From the NCBI RefSeq assembly GCF_042100115.1, contig NC_091273.1, positions 2,542,001 through 2,606,000 of the forward strand: a stretch of DNA of 64,000 nt. The letters are read 5' to 3'. Position 1 is the stretch's first letter. Each line of letters opens with the position of its first letter. This document shows positions 1 through 11,475 of the stretch, piece by piece. The translations under genes and the position numbers were made by a program. The DNA comes from Alternaria dauci (lineage: Eukaryota; Ascomycota; Dothideomycetes; Pleosporales; Pleosporaceae). The notes below the pieces were generated by a model. The model did not search any database. It was not told the DNA's origin and saw only the letters and a program-made list of their open reading frames with translations.

Positions 1-1350
1 TTTTCCTTCTCAGATGAGGCTGCGAACGTCGGCTATCCGTTCTACAACGCCTCCATCTCACCGAAATTTGCTTCGCCTACTTCTCAAGTCTTCCAACAGT
101 CTTTCGATACAGCGGTCGACCTCTTCAAGATACGAGAGATTCAATCAGAGTGGTACATGGACCTCTTCCAGTCTGGACGGGAGCCTTGGCAAGAGCCATA
201 TCAATACATCTGGAAGCAGTATAACAAGATGTCGGAGTGGTTCCAGGACATGCCGCAGAGCACTCTGCCTGCCGTCAAGTCGTTCTTCGAGCTCGAACTC
301 CTCTACAGCTACGTCTACATCCTCTCACCAAGCCCGCGGATACCTCACATCCACGAGTATGCTCAGCGTTTGATCTTTGAGCATTGCATTGCATACGCTA
401 CGAATCTGCTCGCCGTACTGGAGAAACCTTCCAACACCGTCAAGCCGCCAGTCACCTTTTACGATGCGATGCGCGCTTACATGACGGGTCGGCAGTTTGT
501 GGATGTCCTGTCACGCAACATGGACATGATCCTTGACCCAAGACCACCCGTACCCCCAACGCCATTGCCTGTCGAAACAGAATCTGAAGATCCACTGGCA
601 CCACCCGCGCAGGTCAGCGCACCGCCGTTTCCATCACCACTACTCCCTGAAGGGCAGACGCTGCCGTTGGACCCCACCACCCGTGCCATCAACGCCATCC
701 ACGACTTCACATCAGTACTGTCCAAGTTCGGTCTGCGGTTCGGCTTTACCCACTGGCGTGATCGGTTCCAAAGAGAGTCAGCTGCTCTTTCTGCACAGCT
801 TTACCAGCGCCAGCAAACATCCCCGCACACTTCGCCTCCAGCACAACAGATCCCACCCCCTGTAACCTACCCTCCGCAATGGGTACCGATGCCGTCGGTA
901 TCTCCCCAGGCGCCACATCTCATGTATCCAGGTCCAACAACGCCGCCAAGTCTGTTTCCGCAATCTAGTCCCTTTGCCAGTTCCATGTCGTACAATGGCA
1001 CTCCGTACGATGGATCTGGCCACAGTCCGCAGCCACACGGCATGACCTTTGATGCGAGCCCTCAACAGACATGGACGACGCCGTCACCCCAGCCCGTACC
1101 AGAGTTGCCACAGCCCTCCGGCGGCCAGAAACGGAGAGCCATGGTATACGGCCCGGGCCTGCCGCCGCCGCATCCTGGACAGGGTCACAGTCCGGGCGCG
1201 TCGTCGATATCTGAGCAGGATGGCAATGCATGGCCGCAACAGGAGCAGCAGCAACAAGATGCAAACGGATACTTTCAAGCGCCGCCCTCCATGCCGCACC
1301 AGCATAGCAATTCGTGGACGCAAGATCCGTCGCAGGGGAACTGGGGGTGA
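1..1350 (+). CDS. Fungal (Zn2Cys6-type) transcription factor, C-terminal part, 5' partial
   Basis: The frame is open from the first base of the window to the stop at 1348-1350, so the N-terminus, including any zinc cluster, lies outside. About 449 residues are visible. Residues 1-180 look like the C-terminal end of the alpha-helical 'fungal-specific transcription factor' middle homology region: regularly spaced Tyr, Phe and Leu, with stretches such as SFFELELLYSYVYILSP and HEYAQRLIFEHCIAYA. The remaining ~270 residues are low-complexity, rich in Pro, Gln and Ser, with a QQEQQQQ run, as expected of an activation or disordered tail. The next gene downstream is convergent. The factor class is inferred from composition and the helical region; the DNA-binding domain itself is not seen. 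Confidence 0.7.
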   Translation, partial: FSFSDEAANVGYPFYNASISPKFASPTSQVFQQSFDTAVDLFKIREIQSEWYMDLFQSGREPWQEPYQYIWKQYNKMSEWFQDMPQSTLPAVKSFFELELLYSYVYILSPSPRIPHIHEYAQRLIFEHCIAYATNLLAVLEKPSNTVKPPVTFYDAMRAYMTGRQFVDVLSRNMDMILDPRPPVPPTPLPVETESEDPLAPPAQVSAPPFPSPLLPEGQTLPLDPTTRAINAIHDFTSVLSKFGLRFGFTHWRDRFQRESAALSAQLYQRQQTSPHTSPPAQQIPPPVTYPPQWVPMPSVSPQAPHLMYPGPTTPPSLFPQSSPFASSMSYNGTPYDGSGHSPQPHGMTFDASPQQTWTTPSPQPVPELPQPSGGQKRRAMVYGPGLPPPHPGQGHSPGASSISEQDGNAWPQQEQQQQDANGYFQAPPSMPHQHSNSWTQDPSQGNWG

Positions 1351-1689
1351 TGGGTGTTGTGTCCTACCAGCGTTTACTTGGGAATTCGGCGATTGAGTGA
1401 TTAGTTCAGCATACTCTAGCATGAATGTATGATACAATTCTCGACCTTGTCACGTACTCTGCGAGTGTATAGCCGCCTTTGATTCTGCTGATGATTGGGT
1501 TGTGTTTGTCACATACTCATATCACCTGTTGAAGTACTTGATCAATGCAGTGTCAACAATGTCTTGATTTCATTCGACACGTACTAGACTAGTCGAGTAA
1601 AAGAGCCCCATGTTCACTATGCACCTTTCTGTTATCTGAAACCAGAACAACAGAACCCTGTTTCCTGACCAGCAGCCATCTCAAACCCT
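1351..1689. other. Convergent intergenic region
   Basis: This is a 3'-3' spacer between the partial transcription factor and the homeodomain/zinc-finger factor. It should hold both 3' ends. I see no ORF or repeat worth naming. Confidence 0.6.
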
Positions 1690-4374
1690 TCACGAGATAG
1701 CGTCTGAAAAAACGTGGTGGTAGCCAACGAACTGAGTCGGACACAGCGACTCCTGACTAGGCTCAAATGATGTACGCGCCACGTACTTGTCATTCATCTT
1801 CTCCAAAAACCGCGAACATCGCCAGGCCCTAGTGTCAAGTGAAACGGCTTTATGGTGAGTCTTCAAATGACGCCTGAAGTCATGCTCGTTGGCGTGTATT
1901 TCCTGGTTGCATGTTCGCAGCCGATGATCATGAGCGTGCTGTTGTAGCAGGCAGGTTGCGAATGGGTCCTCCGCGTCGAAGCCGGGTAGGTTATAATTGC
2001 ACAATCGACACCTTGCGAGATGCCAATTATACCGCTCGGGACCTCCTTCTGGTTCAACCTCGAATACCGCGTGCCAATCAGATAGGTAACGGCAAGACCA
2101 AGTAGCGCAAGCCGAGTGTTTTGAAACAGCCACAGTGATGTCTGAAAACTGGCTGGAGCAACCTGGACAGGTGAAAGGGCCTGTGCTACAGTAGCTTTAG
2201 CTTACAAACACCGCTGGAGATTGTGTGGCCTACAGCATACCTTGCAAGTTGCGAGATTATAGTGGGTAGTCGTTCGGGCCACCAAGACGACTTGCATATG
2301 TTGCGACCCATATGTTTGAACACGTGGTCCTGTCGTTCCACCCAAGTACTGGAGACAATACCACAGAAGCCACAGGTCAAAGCCACTTTTGACAGAAGAG
2401 GATTGTCTCTTTTCCATGCCGAGAGCAGCTCCTTGGGTATTAAGGTTTTCTCGCTTCCTTTATCAATGTGCATCCCTTTGATATGCTGAGAGAGCTGGTC
2501 CTCTCGCAGAAACGTCCGACACTCTTCGGGCTTTGATGCGCAGGTTTGGAAATGACATTCCACTACATGACTCAAGAGAACGTCGCGCTCGCCACAGCCA
2601 AAACAGTGTGGCAAACGCATGACTGTGTTCACATCCATGGAGCATATCCATTGGTAAGGGCAGTGATGAACGGCCTCTTCGTGTCGTGCCCACGCGGATC
2701 GATTCGGAAAGGTTTTGTTGCATGCAGGCCAAGTGCAGAAGTATGAACGGGAATTGTGTTGTTCTGTTTTCACAAATTTGAGAGCAGCCTATTGATCAAC
2801 ATGAGTGACTGCGACAGAGATGCACAAAAGAACATTGGCAGGAGAGGTGAACCACATACCTCAATCTCATCTCTCCAGACTTTGCTCATCTCGATGCGGT
2901 CATCTGAGAGTTCTGCCATGTTAGGTTCAAATAGTGGCGGGAACGATTCAGGGATAACTGCCCGCTGTCGCTTGACTGGACGTGTCTTGGGCGGCGTTGG
3001 TGGTTGTGCCCAACGTTTGCGGCCTCGTCGTGACCCTCTTGAGTCGACAGATATATGGCTACCGAAGCTTCTGACGCTAATGTGAGAACCAATTGAGCTG
3101 TCTGAGCCCGTGATGCTGAAAGCACGCGTTGGAGACTGCGACATAGGTCTCAAACGTGGGAGTCGGAGTTGGCTCAGTGAGAACCTACGTGTATGCTTCG
3201 GTGACTCGTCGTAGATACAAATTGCTCCGTCCTTTTGGCAGCGGGCACACGCCGGGGCCTCATGATTGCAGCGAGATCTTTTGAGTCGGCAACGTGCACA
3301 AGCAATTTTAGTCATCCCAGACCGGCTGAAAGAAAATAATTGCTCGTTAATGGGTGGCATGACTGGAAGGTCGGCTTGTAATAATGACTCAATGACTCCA
3401 GCAGGAACCGAGTCCTGGTCTGCGGGCTCGTTCAGATATCTTTCGAGTGAAGCTGCACTGGGCGCAGGGGAGCATCGCTCCAAGTCCTGGAGACTATCAT
3501 TACAAGAGGCAGCCCCCGACAATAGACTTTGTTCGATTCGCTCGTGGTTTTCTTGAGCTTTCACGTTTGGTTCCGTATCGATATTGTCTACAGAATTATT
3601 GTCAGCACCATTGAAAACATGAGCCGTCAATGATGGATGACGAAGATCAAGGATAGTCGATTTGGTATCAGGACCATGGGCTTTCTTACCTTCTGGCATT
3701 GTCTTGCGTGACCTTGCGTTCATGAACCACCTCTTGATAACTAATACGGGCAGTCCAGTCTTTCCGGATAACAGTGCTAGCTCACCATCTGTCGGATAAG
3801 GATTACCATCGAAGTGCGCGTCCAACATAGAGCGGGCTTCGTTCGAGATTTTGGTCCTTGTGGATTTAGGTTTGTCAGATGCTGGACACTTTACGGACCT
3901 TTGCTGACAAGGCCTTGTCGACGATAGTTGTCTGCTAGGAGTCGGTAGAGTCTTGGCTGTGGGAGAAGGACAGGAATGGTTTGTTGGCTCGATTTTAGCT
4001 TCCTCCTCATTCGTAGTAACAATGCCCACTTGTTCTGGTATTCCGTCATTCAAGAAATCCAATACACAATCGAACTGGTTGAACGAAGGCCTGTAGGGGT
4101 CGGCCGGCTTGTGGAAAGTTGAGGTCATTAAGTCGACGCCGATATTGCAACCAGCGCCCTTATCAGTTGAGTCGACGTCTGCGTCGAATTGTCTAAGCGA
4201 GTCATTGCTAGGATCTGGCAAAACCTCGTTGTCGATGAAAGCCGACAGCCACGAGTCGTCGAGATCAGGCATAAAGCCTTCATCGTATTGCGGTAGAAGT
4301 TCCTCGCTGGTACCAGGTGCGAACCAATCGGTGAAGACGCCTACGTCAGTCGACGCCTCCCAGCCTTGAGACAT
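1690..4374 (-). CDS. Homeodomain + Zn2Cys6 + C2H2 zinc-finger transcription factor
   Basis: Predicted three-exon gene (4374-2860, 2788-2241, 2185-1690), about 852 residues. Intron 1 (71 bp) has donor GTATGT and acceptor AATAG, phase 0. Intron 2 (55 bp) has donor GTATGC and acceptor TGTAG, phase 2. A KN-type homeodomain lies near residues 168-223 (recognition helix with VIKRWFMNARSRK). A Zn2Cys6 cluster lies near 352-386 with all six cysteines in C-x2-C-x6-C-x6-C-x2-C-x6-C spacing. Exon 2 starts the C2H2 region with a clear C-x4-C-x12-H-x4-H finger (CTWPACNKTF). More Cys/His pairs follow, ending in exon 3 with CPGC. The start is the Met before SQGWEAS; an upstream in-frame Met at 4500 is also possible. 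The role is presumably nuclear transcription control; targets are unknown. Confidence 0.8.
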
Positions 4375-4951
4375 GAAGTATGTGAATTCGAGGTTGGAGA
4401 TAATGGGATAATTGATCGAGAAGAGAAGCGATGCCGGAGACGTGGGCATGAATGGGAGATTTGCGTGACATGGTGTAAACTTCAGGGTCGCTGTGATCAT
4501 ATACGGTGAGGCTGAGAAACAAGGTGAGCAGGTTGATTTTCGAGGTTAGAAGAGGCGGAGCAGGGGAGGGGTGCATCTGCCCAATCGGATGAAGCGAATG
4601 TATCTCTGCCTGCCATGCAAGAGACCAGGTCGAAGAGGACGCGGCTAGCATGCAGGAGCCCATGCGTTGGCATACGACACAATGGTGCAGTGCGTTTGCG
4701 GCAGAGACGTTGAGGTAGAAGGGGAGGAAGGATGCGTCTATGATGCAAAGATCGACAGGGCATCCAGACAGGCGTGACAGGGTACCGCCAGGCAACTCCC
4801 CACTTGACGCGGGGCATCCGCCGCTATCTCTGCGCAACACCTACCGACCAATCTGACACCAGACAAAATGCCTTACCACACCCTCGCGCGCCCATCGCAA
4901 CATTTCGCAATACCCCCAAAACTCTCGCGTCCCCCCTGACGCACCACAACA
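4375..4951. promoter_or_regulatory. Divergent promoter region (homeodomain factor / DUF4202 gene)
   Basis: A 577-bp spacer between two divergently transcribed genes, so it must hold both promoters. No certain TATA box is visible. The last ~150 bp before 4952 are C/A-rich on the plus strand, as is common upstream of fungal start codons. Confidence 0.5.
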
Positions 4952-5536
4952 ATGTCGACGCCCCTAGAACGCGCCCTAACCGCCATCGACGCCGCCCACG
5001 CGCTCGACCCAAACAAAATAACCATCAACAACACAGAAGTGCCGTACGAACTGCACTACGCGCAAAAATGCACCTCCTACCTCGAGAAACGCGCCCCTGA
5101 CGCCTCCGAACCCCTCCGCATAGCAATCCGCGCCCAGCACTTCCGCCGCTGGGAAGTGCCGCGCTCGAGCTACCCAATGACACGGCCCGGCTACCACGCC
5201 TGGCGCACATACCTCAAGAAACGGCAGGCTGAGCTTGTTGATCAGATATGTCTCGATGCTGGATATAGCAAAGAAGATAGCGAGACGGTGGGCAGTCTGA
5301 TACGCAAGGAGGACTTGAAGGTCAACGAGGAGACCATGGTGTTGGAGGATGTGGCGTGTCTGGTCTTCTTGGATGATCAGTTCGAGGCGTTTGAGAAGGA
5401 GCATGATGAGGATAAGATTGTGAGGATATTGCAGAAGACGTGGGGGAAGATGACGGATCAAGGGCATGAGTTGGCGTTGAAGATTCCCATGGGAGAGAGG
5501 CCTATGGAGTTGGTGAAGAAGGCGCTGGCTGGGTAA
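4952..5536 (+). CDS. DUF4202 family protein
   Basis: Intronless 194-residue protein. It matches the DUF4202 family in length and layout: an N-terminal helix (LERALTAIDAAHALDP), an ELHYAQKC stretch, a basic HFRRWEVPRSSYPM motif, GYHAWRTYLKKRQAE, and a C-terminal part with EDVACLVFLDDQFEAF. Conserved His, Arg, Tyr and Asp/Glu residues suggest a metal- or nucleotide-handling helical domain, but the biochemical function is not established. The start is the first Met after a C/A-rich leader. The family assignment rests on recognised sequence pattern; no function is claimed. Confidence 0.8.
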   Translation: MSTPLERALTAIDAAHALDPNKITINNTEVPYELHYAQKCTSYLEKRAPDASEPLRIAIRAQHFRRWEVPRSSYPMTRPGYHAWRTYLKKRQAELVDQICLDAGYSKEDSETVGSLIRKEDLKVNEETMVLEDVACLVFLDDQFEAFEKEHDEDKIVRILQKTWGKMTDQGHELALKIPMGERPMELVKKALAG

Positions 5537-5670
5537 CACAATTGCAAGTTGAAATTTAAATGAAGTAGTGATTTCCATCAGTTGTTTTTAGATGTAAACT
5601 TGGCGGTGTTGGGTATCGTTCTGAGCCTGTGATGTATCCTTCCCTCCTCTTGTAACTGATATGTTGGAGC

Positions 5671-5883
5671 CTAAGCTCCACCCTCCCTCTTGGCATACTC
5701 CTCTTCCATCGCCTCCTCGTATCGTCGCTCGGCTTCCTTCTCCTGCTCCGTTTTCTCACTGTTGTTCGCACTGGCTAGAGCTCGCGTAGCCGCGTTCTGA
5801 ATGTCGTTTGCCGCCTGCGCCGCAGCTGAAGACTGTGTCGTAGAGGTGGATTGTGAGGTAGTGGAGGGCATTGGGACAGGCAT
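5671..5883 (-). CDS. Small hypothetical protein (70 aa)
   Basis: Single-exon ORF of 70 residues. It has a Ser/Thr/Gln-rich N-terminus, an Ala-rich helix (AAQAANDIQNAATRALASA) and a highly charged C-terminal helix (EKEAERRYEEAMEEEYAKRE). The amphipathic, charged pattern looks selected rather than random. The ATG (5881-5883) follows a leader with CACCTACC, and a TATATAG element lies about 130 bp upstream on the same strand. I do not recognise the family. It is tail-to-tail with the DUF4202 gene, about 135 bp apart. Confidence 0.55.
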   Translation of the reverse strand: MPVPMPSTTSQSTSTTQSSAAAQAANDIQNAATRALASANNSEKTEQEKEAERRYEEAMEEEYAKREGGA

Positions 5884-6798
5884 CTTGGTAGGTGATGTTT
5901 TTCGAGGTAGTGTTGTTTTTGTGTTGGAATCGAGTTTCGATTGAAGGAATGAGTTGCTTCGAAATGTGTCTGCGATGATGAGAGGAAGTGGAAGAGCGCG
6001 TGATGGCTGCTATATAGACGTAGAATATTGCGTCATTGTGGCGGTGCCGCTGTGGCTGGAACCTTCCAGGGCATGTGATTCGCCACTGATCTTCAACGAT
6101 CAACTCTTGCATGTGAAGACCCTTGGACATGGGTACTGCACGTCTATTTTGGCAATGAAATTGGTTTCAATCATGTCCTGCAGGAGCTGATGTGATGATG
6201 CGTAGTTGCGCAAAATTGGCCTGCTTCTCTGATGGTTCTTCACAGCAGTCGCACGTTTGGGGCTTCTTTTTCTGCAACAATACCGCTTATGCTCCGAACC
6301 CGCCATGCTGCTATACGTACTTAGTCTTCTGTTAACTGCCGTCATGCAACGTCGCGGCGACGGCAGCATTAATTCAACAACGATCCAGTGCTGCTTATAA
6401 GATGCTGACAAAAGATCGAATCATACATGCTATTGAGGCAATGCATGCCGTCAAAACTACTGCGCTGTTTCATTTTCTTCTTTCCACAGCTCATGAGGAT
6501 TGGACGATGTCACACAGCATGCAAATATGAGGCTATAGTCAGACGAGTATGACTGAAAGTGATGCGCATACTGCTCGCCGTGTTAGTACAAGCACAGTAC
6601 AGTACGCGAGACAACATAAAGATATTGACAAGGCTCAGACTTGCCTTTTATGAACACGAATCATAGACACCACATGCTTGGAGGTTTCGCCGATCCATAA
6701 CTGGATAGGATAACCTCGAGAAAACACACGGGTGTCTCAATCGCTTGCTCAGTTTGTAATCATTGCCAAAGGAAGAAAAACCAGAAAGATGACTGACC
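5884..6798. other. Intergenic region
   Basis: About 0.9 kb between the small minus-strand gene (its promoter side, with TATATAG at 6011-6017) and the 3' end of the asparagine-synthetase-like gene. The short ORFs here have no coding character. No repeat or RNA gene is seen. Confidence 0.5.
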
Positions 6799-8551
6799 TT
6801 ATTGACTTAGAACATGCGTCCCCTTTGTTTTGCCGGTCTCCATTTTGGCAGTGCGAGCACCGAATTGGATTGCCCGCTTCTTTTCTGTAGCTACTCTGGT
6901 CATGCCCAATTGCCAAGCCAGCAATCGAAGAGCGCGCTTCCCAGGCTCGAGAAGCTGTGTAGGATCTTCGCTATCGACCACTTGTGCCAGACCGAAATCG
7001 CACTTGGCTGTGACCGGAAGACTGAGCGCCAGCGCGATGAAGTCTTCGTCAAGGAACGGGAAGCGGACCTCCCTGCTGCTATCGCTGATGACTCGATCGT
7101 CGCGACCCAGGTTTCTTTTTCCCAATCGACTAAAGTCAAGCTCCAGCTCTTCAATCAAGCCGGGGTATCCGTGCCGAGAAAAAGCTACGGCATGTCGTTG
7201 GTACCCACCAAACAGCTCATCAGCCCCAAGCCCGGACAGGAGGACGTGTGCGTTGGTAGTATATGGCTCAGCGTGAGCCTCATTTGAAAAGTGCGCCAGA
7301 CCAGTTCCGCGGGAGGCGAAATACAGCGCGAATGAGATGGAGAGGTCCATTTCTGTGTTATGGGGATGCATCAACGCCATGACGGTGCTGCGATGGGCCT
7401 GCGTCTCGGTATAGGGTACATTGACTTGAACGAAGCGCCACTCACGCCCTGGACAGACTTCTAGCAGCTCGGCGTGTGATGATCGTCCAGTGATACGGTC
7501 CGGACACAGCTCGTACGGACTGACGCCTGGCTCGAGATTGGAATGGATTCGAGGGTTCTCAAAAGCGACATTGAGGAGGTCGATAGATTCGTTCAGCGGC
7601 AGGAGGTCGTGACACATGCGTGCGAGGATTGTGCAGTCAAGGCCACCAGAGAAAAGGATGGCAACTTGTGTGTCTTTCAAAGCCCCCAGCGTCGCATCGC
7701 CGGTCACGGCCTCTCGTATATGCTGGGTGCGTAGTCTGAGCGACCTTTCCAACGACGACTTCAACTCCTCGATCGCGCCCGTGTTCTGTGATGCAGATTC
7801 GATGTCTACAACAGGATTCATAGTGGGAAACGGCAGGGTCTGAGTCTGTTAGCAGGGATTGCGCACCAGATGACCTACCTACGAAAGATAGTCCGGCGTC
7901 CTCTTTCGGGTCTGAGCGGCGATGTGGAATCTTGGTAACTGGCAACGAGTTTGACGTCGAGTCTGCGGCATCGACGTCTAGAACATAGATGCCGTCGGCT
8001 TCTACCTCAGTCCAGGACTCACCGGAAGCGTTATCGCAAACGCTAGACAAGACAAGGGTGCCGTCTGGAGTTGACTTTTGGAGCAGCGATCGCCTTCCCA
8101 GACAGTCGCGTCCATAGTAGATGCGATTGTTGCATGCATCGAAGAATACAAGAGCATAAGGGCCCCGCACGACCGACAGCAGCTCAATGACGCGTTTCAT
8201 GGATGTATCGCTTGGACCAACGCATGCATTCAAAAGCTTAGTGAAGATAACCTGGGAGTCGTTGCCATCAATGGCATGTCCCGCAATGCTCCATGCTTCG
8301 CCATTCCAACAAAGGAGAGAGCCAGTGGCGACATCTTTGAGAGGCTGCTCGACTACGTTGCTGCCGCGTAAAGCAAGGACGGTTGACAGGAAAGTCGCGT
8401 GAAGACGCGTCGAAGATGCCCTGGTGCTAGATTCGATGATAGCCTGATGCTGCCCTGTGCTGTCGGGCCCTCTATTCTGGAGCAGTTGCCCCGTGTTGGT
8501 GTCAGGCGTCACATGTCCAGCTCGGCTGAGCGAGAAGAAGATGCCGCACAT
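6799..8551 (-). CDS. Asparagine synthetase domain-containing protein (ASNSD1-like)
   Basis: Two exons, about 569 residues. Exon 1 (8551-7883) begins MCGIFFSLS, the N-terminal Cys glutamine-amidotransferase fold, followed by NRGPDSTGQH and a GRDCLGRRSLL motif. Exon 2 holds the AANH/PP-loop synthetase domain: ILFSGGLDCTILA (the SGGxD ATP loop), LLSGLGADELFGGYQRH, and near the end VATEKKRAIQFGARTAKM. The intron is very short: donor GTAGGT at 7882, with two in-phase CAG acceptors giving 37 or 43 bp. The layout fits the ASNSD1/YML096W family better than canonical asparagine synthetase because of the shorter C-terminus and divergent loops. Substrate and reaction in this family are not firmly known. 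It shares a 270-bp divergent promoter with vps9. Confidence 0.88.
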
Positions 8552-8821
8552 GGTCGGGCTGGTGATGGCGGTGGAGAATTAGGTTTGGCAATGGCACGAC
8601 GGCGATTGCTTGACGCGCTAGCGTGGGCCGCTCGGAGTCTCGGCTTCTAGATTCCGAGGGACCATGTGGACGAGTCGCAGATGCAGGCGCAGCAGACCAC
8701 CACTACTGAGGCACTTGACATCTTTCCACCTTACTAGAGCTATCTCGAGCTCCATAGAAGGCCCATGGACACTTGATCGATCACCTATCGCCTCCCCACA
8801 ATCCCCAGCCGCAGTCGGCCT
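8552..8821. promoter_or_regulatory. Divergent promoter region (ASNSD1-like gene / vps9)
   Basis: Only 270 bp separate the two start codons, so both promoters must be compressed here. No TATA box is obvious. Confidence 0.5.
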
Positions 8822-11355
8822 ATGTCTCCCCCGAGCTCAACGCCGCAACACGATGCAGCCCAAGACCACAACGCCGAAGCGAAGCTAGAGAAGGTCGACG
8901 ACCAACAAGATGTAGTCACGATGAACGAGAACACGCCTCTATCAGGACAGGCCACCGAGTCCAAGGACGTGGCAGATGACGCGAATACCACGACCGGCGC
9001 GGGGCAGCCTGTCGAGATGAAGACCCAAGACGAGGGGCATGTAGCGGAGGAAGGGTCGTCAGAGATGGCAGGGAAAGTGCATGAGACTTCGGAGGAGTCG
9101 AATGTAGCCCCTACCGGTTCAGAAATGGACCAGAATAAAGATGCAGAGGATGTCCAGCCATCGTCTACGGCGCCAGTAGAGGACCTCACCACCAAAACAG
9201 AGACCGTGGCGCTGGACCGCGCATCAACACCACCACCCGAGCCCAGCGAGAAATCGGCAGGCAAAGCGCCCGTGCGATCACCGTCACCGCCTCCTCCACC
9301 GCCCAAAGACGACAGATACCTCGCGACGAGCAATGTCCCCAGCCGCACTACGTCCCCAATGTCGCAGGGTCGATCGAGCGGACGAAATTCCGAAGACGCT
9401 GCGGCTGACGACTATGCTGCGAACCATGACGGTACCGGAGACGCTGTGGATAACTCGCAGGAGGAGATACAGAGCATCATGGATCAGTTCGAAGGAGACG
9501 GTGGGCCTGGTGAGACTGAGATCATGTCTCCCAGACTGGAGATAGCGAGCCCCATGTTAGAGTCGCCTTCAAGCCCGTACCCACCCCGAAGGTCAAGTCT
9601 TGTGCCGCTTGACAAGCCCCTGCCTATTCCGGCCGATGATGCGGCTTCGACGACTCCAGTCCAGTCTCCACCTCCTCGTACCACCTCTCTACACCGCGTT
9701 GGCACTGCTACCTCCTTTGCAGAACCGACCTCGCCCAGCGCACATGCTTCCAAGTACAAGCCAGCGCAGCCCGCACCAGAGCCCGAGCCAGACCTACCCT
9801 TCGACTTCCACCGTTTTCTCGAACAGCTACGTCACCGGACAGCAGACCCGGTCGCCAAGTTTTTGCGCTCATTCCTCCTGGAATTTGGAAAGAAGCAATG
9901 GATGGTACATGAGCAGGTCAAGATTATTGGTGACTTCCTCGAATTCATCAGCAAGAAGATGGCGCAATGCGAGGTTTGGCGCACAGTATCCGACGCCGAA
10001 TTCGACAACGCAAGAGAAGGCATGGAGAAACTAGTCATGAACCGGTTGTACAATCAGACGTTCTCGCCCGCAATCCCGCCTCCAGAACCCGCATCACCAC
10101 GCAAAGGCCGACGGAGACAAGAGCCGCCGGGACCAGGTCGGAGAGGTCAACATCAAGAAGACGTAGAGCGAGATGAGATCTTGGCGCAGAAGGTGCGGAT
10201 ATACAAATGGGTCAGCGAAGAACACCTGGATATCAAGCCGGTAGGCGAGAAGGGCAAGAAGTTTTTACATCTGGCCCAACAGGAGCTGTTGAAGATCAAG
10301 AGCTATCGAGCACCCAGAGACAAGATAATCTGCATTTTGAACTGCTGCAAGGTCATCTTTGGCTTCTTGCGCACGTCAAACTCCGATCAGTCTGCCGATG
10401 CCTTTGTACCACTTCTCATCTACACAGTACTACAAGCGAACCCCGACCATCTTGTCTCGAACGTGCAATACATCCTGCGGTTCCGGAACCAGGACAAGCT
10501 TGGTGGAGAAGCAGGCTACTACATATCATCCTTAATGGGCGCCATCCAATTCATCGAGGGTCTTGACAAGACGTCTTTGACTGTTAGTGATGAGGAATTC
10601 GAGAAGAATGTTGAAGCCGCCGTCTCAGCCATCGCAGAACGCCACGCAGCTCAAGAAGCCGAATCTTCGTCTTCATCTGCGCTGCTACACCCTTCTGCGC
10701 CGAACCATAAGCGGGTGCCCTCGCCTCACTACCATCACATAGCAGAAAAGACGACACCATTGCGACCGGAACTCACGCAGAGAAACTCGATGGAGGCAGA
10801 GACCGCAGGGCCGCGGCGGTCAACCAGTCTGAAGGATCGCAAGTCTGAGGCAGAGCAGCCAGAAGAAGAGAACGCTGCTGTCGCAGGACTACTACGGACA
10901 ATACAACGACCACTTAGCACTATTGGTCGTATCTTTTCGGACAATGATACACACCAGTCTGGACCTGCGACAGCGCAGAAAACGAATATGCCGCCACGCG
11001 CGTCGTCAGAGTTTCCTGGCCAGGTTCCTCAGTCTAACATGAACGAGAAGCAACGACCATCGCATGAAGACGACCGACAAAGGCAGAGGTTAACGGCAGA
11101 AGACGTTGCTGCGCGACAGGCGTCAGCTGAAGCAGAGGAAGCGAGGCGCATACAACGGCAGGAACACAAGGTCGTAGTCGAGACGCTGACGGGCATGTTT
11201 CCCCAGCTGGACCGGGACGTCATCGACGACGTGGTGCGGCAGAAGGAGGGTCGGTGAGTCTTGTTCTAATGCATCTGAATTATGGCATAAATACTAACTG
11301 AAGATCCAGTGTTGGTCTTGCGGTTGATGCATGTTTAGCGCTGGCGAATCCTTGA
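8822..11355 (+). CDS. vps9: Vps9-like guanine nucleotide exchange factor (VPS9 + CUE)
   Basis: Two exons (8822-11253 and 11310-11355), about 825 residues. The first ~300 residues are disordered and rich in Glu, Ser and Pro. A helical bundle starts at DLPFDFHRFLEQLRHRTADP. The VPS9 domain spans roughly residues 440-590, with DKIICILNCCKVIFGFL, ADAFVPLLIYTVLQANP and SNVQYILRFR, including the conserved Asp and Tyr positions. The C-terminus is a CUE ubiquitin-binding domain (VVETLTGMFPQLDRDVIDDV). A 56-bp intron (GTGAGT, ACTAAC, CCAG) interrupts the CUE; the last 15-codon exon adds RVGLAVDACLALANP, completing its third helix. In yeast, Vps9 activates the Rab5 GTPase Vps21 on endosomes and binds ubiquitin through CUE. 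Confidence 0.93.
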
Positions 11356-11475
11356 TACACTTATTCATCTTGTTGGTCGAGCATTGGTAGATCTCTGGCC
11401 TTCTAGTATGAATGGATGTGTATATTACAACCTATGCTATTGGTTTGACTCTGAGGGTTCAATATAAAGCAACCG

